Below, piece after piece: positions 62,943-64,000 of a stretch of DNA of 64,000 bases. Source of the stretch: Candidatus Aalborgicola bjergmarkensis (GTDB taxonomy: Bacteria; Pseudomonadota; Gammaproteobacteria; Burkholderiales; Burkholderiaceae_C); assembly GCA_016708725.1 (NCBI GenBank), contig JADJFE010000032.1:62001-126000 (forward strand), in the 5' to 3' direction. Made by a program: the position numbers and the translations under genes. Numbering within the stretch: position 1 is the first letter of the stretch; every line of letters begins with the position of its first letter. The notes under the pieces are model-generated. The model saw only the letters and a list, made by a program, of their open reading frames with translations, did no database searches and was not told the origin of the DNA.

Positions 62943-62998
62943 TGATAGCCAATCACGCACACTCCACGCGGGCTAGGGGCCGAAATGGTACATTAAAT
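62943..62998 (+). repeat. Stem-loop repeat 16
   Basis: TGATAGCCAATCACGCACAC-TCCACGCGGGCTAG, ending GAAATGGTACATTAAAT. Leader of the DUF2887 copy C. Confidence 0.72.
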
Positions 62999-62999
62999 A

Positions 63000-63836
63000 A
63001 TGAAAACAGACACTCTCTTTTAGCGACTGTTTCAACGTCGGCCACAATTGGCGCTCGAACTATTAGGCCTACCCTACCGTGGCGACAGTTATCGGTTCAG
63101 CTCGGAAGAAATCAAGCAAACGGCGTTTCGCCTCGATGGTATTTTTACGCCCATCGCTGACGAGCCAGAGCAACCGCTCATTTTTGCCGAGGTGCAGTAC
63201 CAACCAGACCCCGATTTTTATGCTCGGTTTTTCAGTGAAATCCCTTTGTATCTGCGCTTGAACAAGCCAGGGCGACGCTGGCTGGCATTCGTCATATACC
63301 CTGCAAGAAGTGTCGAAAAACCGGCTGGCATAGAGTTCGAACCCTTTATGAGTTTGCCGCAGTTGCGCCGGATTTACCTGAAAGATTATCAAGACAGAAA
63401 AGGACTTTCGCCCAACCTGGAATTTATCCGCTTGATTGTCAGCGGTGAATCACAGACCATGGATTTGGCGCGGCAATTGGTGGAACGCCGCGATAAAATT
63501 AGTCAGGATGACATTGATTTTATTGAAACTATTTTGGTATACAAATTACCCAACCTCAGCAGACAGGAGATTATTGCCATGCTAAATTTAGATAATGTCA
63601 CATTGAAACAAACCCGTTTTTATCAGGAAATCGCGGAAGAGGAAGGCCGCCAGCAAAGTCAGAAACTGGTCAGCCGGATGCTGCGGCACAAGTTTGGCGT
63701 CAGTGCCGAATTGCAGCAAGCAGAGCAAAAATTGTCGGCGCTAAGCGTTGAGCAACTCGAAGATCTGGCCGAAGCCCTGTTGGACTTTACCGAGGGTCAG
63801 GAGTTAACGCGCTGGTTGGCGAATAAGCTGGCCTGA
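63000..63836 (+). pseudogene. DUF2887/DUF4351 gene, copy C, nonsense codon 8
   Basis: ATG 63000 starts M-K-T-D-T-L-F, then TAG (63021-63023) replaces the Tyr codon of copies A and B. The rest is open to 63836 and could restart at TTG 63048 as a 262-residue protein with the D-G-I-F and A-E-V-Q-Y-Q core intact. More diverged than A and B are from each other, with a short linker (E-E-G-R-Q-Q-S-Q-K). Confidence 0.85.
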
Positions 63837-63902
63837 CGGCGTTGTCAGTGCTTGGTGCGTTTGGGGGCCATTCGCCCGGTCGGGTACGATCCAGCAAGAC
63901 TG

Positions 63903-64000
63903 AGCCAGGATAGCTTTACCGGAGCCATCGGCGCAGCGCTGGGCACGGTGAGCAATGTTCCCGCCGGACTGAGTGCAACGCTCATCAAAACCAGCGCGAC
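63903..64000 (+). pseudogene. Start of another adhesin fragment at window edge
   Basis: Reads S-Q-D-S-F-T-G-A-I-G-A-A-L-G-T-V-S-N-V-P-A-G-L, then L-I-K-T-S-A, matching the repeats at 54720-54830 and 55090-55200 of the giant adhesin. No start codon precedes it; the junction with the DUF2887 3' flank is at ~63899. Continues beyond the window. Confidence 0.75.

Noticed and set aside
34939..62998. Stem-loop repeats as additional attC sites
   Set aside because: They lack the RYYYAAC/GTTRRRY boxes and the bulged arms of attC; a separate repeat family.

Overview
The window looks like chromosome of a betaproteobacterium of the order Burkholderiales, most likely Comamonadaceae. This rests on the high-GC core genes, an FadI-type thiolase next to a long two-part FabG-like reductase and a MaoC hydratase, and a stem-loop repeat (GATAGCTG, variable hairpin, GGCCAAAATGGCA) that I recall as a common intergenic repeat in that family. 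The species cannot be fixed from sequence alone.

Layout. (1) 1-4.1 kb is the end of a genomic island. It holds a decayed tyrosine integrase beside a 3' tRNA fragment, a yefM-yoeB toxin-antitoxin pair whose toxin gene is split by an insertion sequence (IS copy 1), and a frameshifted hypothetical gene. (2) 4.2-11.1 kb is mostly housekeeping: a Phd-like/CcdB module, a PAP2 phosphatase, a fatty-acid/PHA-type cluster (reductase, hydratase, thiolase), GMP reductase and a META lipoprotein. (3) 11.2-13.4 kb is a small integron cassette array without an integrase (CALIN type). Its two reverse-strand cassettes encode a glycosyltransferase and a HEPN-like/zinc-ribbon protein. A large imperfect palindrome follows. 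(4) 14-21.3 kb carries surface-sugar genes: an overlapping lipase-rmlB-rmlD-rmlA-rmlC operon, an ORF6N protein and a sugar-nucleotide pyrophosphorylase. (5) 21.4-23.05 kb is an IscB nuclease with its omega (HEARO) RNA. (6) 23.2-31.9 kb holds two tandem paralogous hybrid sensor kinases (7TM, multi-PAS, HisKA, ATPase, receiver, HPt), followed by a divergent 6PGDH-type dehydrogenase and a DUF4143 ATPase.

(7) 34.1-64 kb is the accessory heart of the window. A giant type-I-secretion adhesin gene (about 4,817 codons when repaired) is split by IS copy 2 with an exact target duplication. It is flanked on both sides by a mosaic of small genes: cysC, toxin-antitoxin pairs, three PDDEXK_2 (Rpn-type) genes and three DUF2887/DUF4351 genes. 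Most of these are delimited by the same stem-loop repeat, always in the same orientation. Fragments of cysC and of other adhesin copies recur at the junctions. This suggests an array built by repeated duplication and recombination between the repeats.

Functionally the window combines cell-surface construction (dTDP-rhamnose, glycosyltransferase, giant adhesin, sensory kinases) with a dense population of mobile and addiction elements. Several of the accessory genes are broken by single-base indels or stops, while the core genes are intact.
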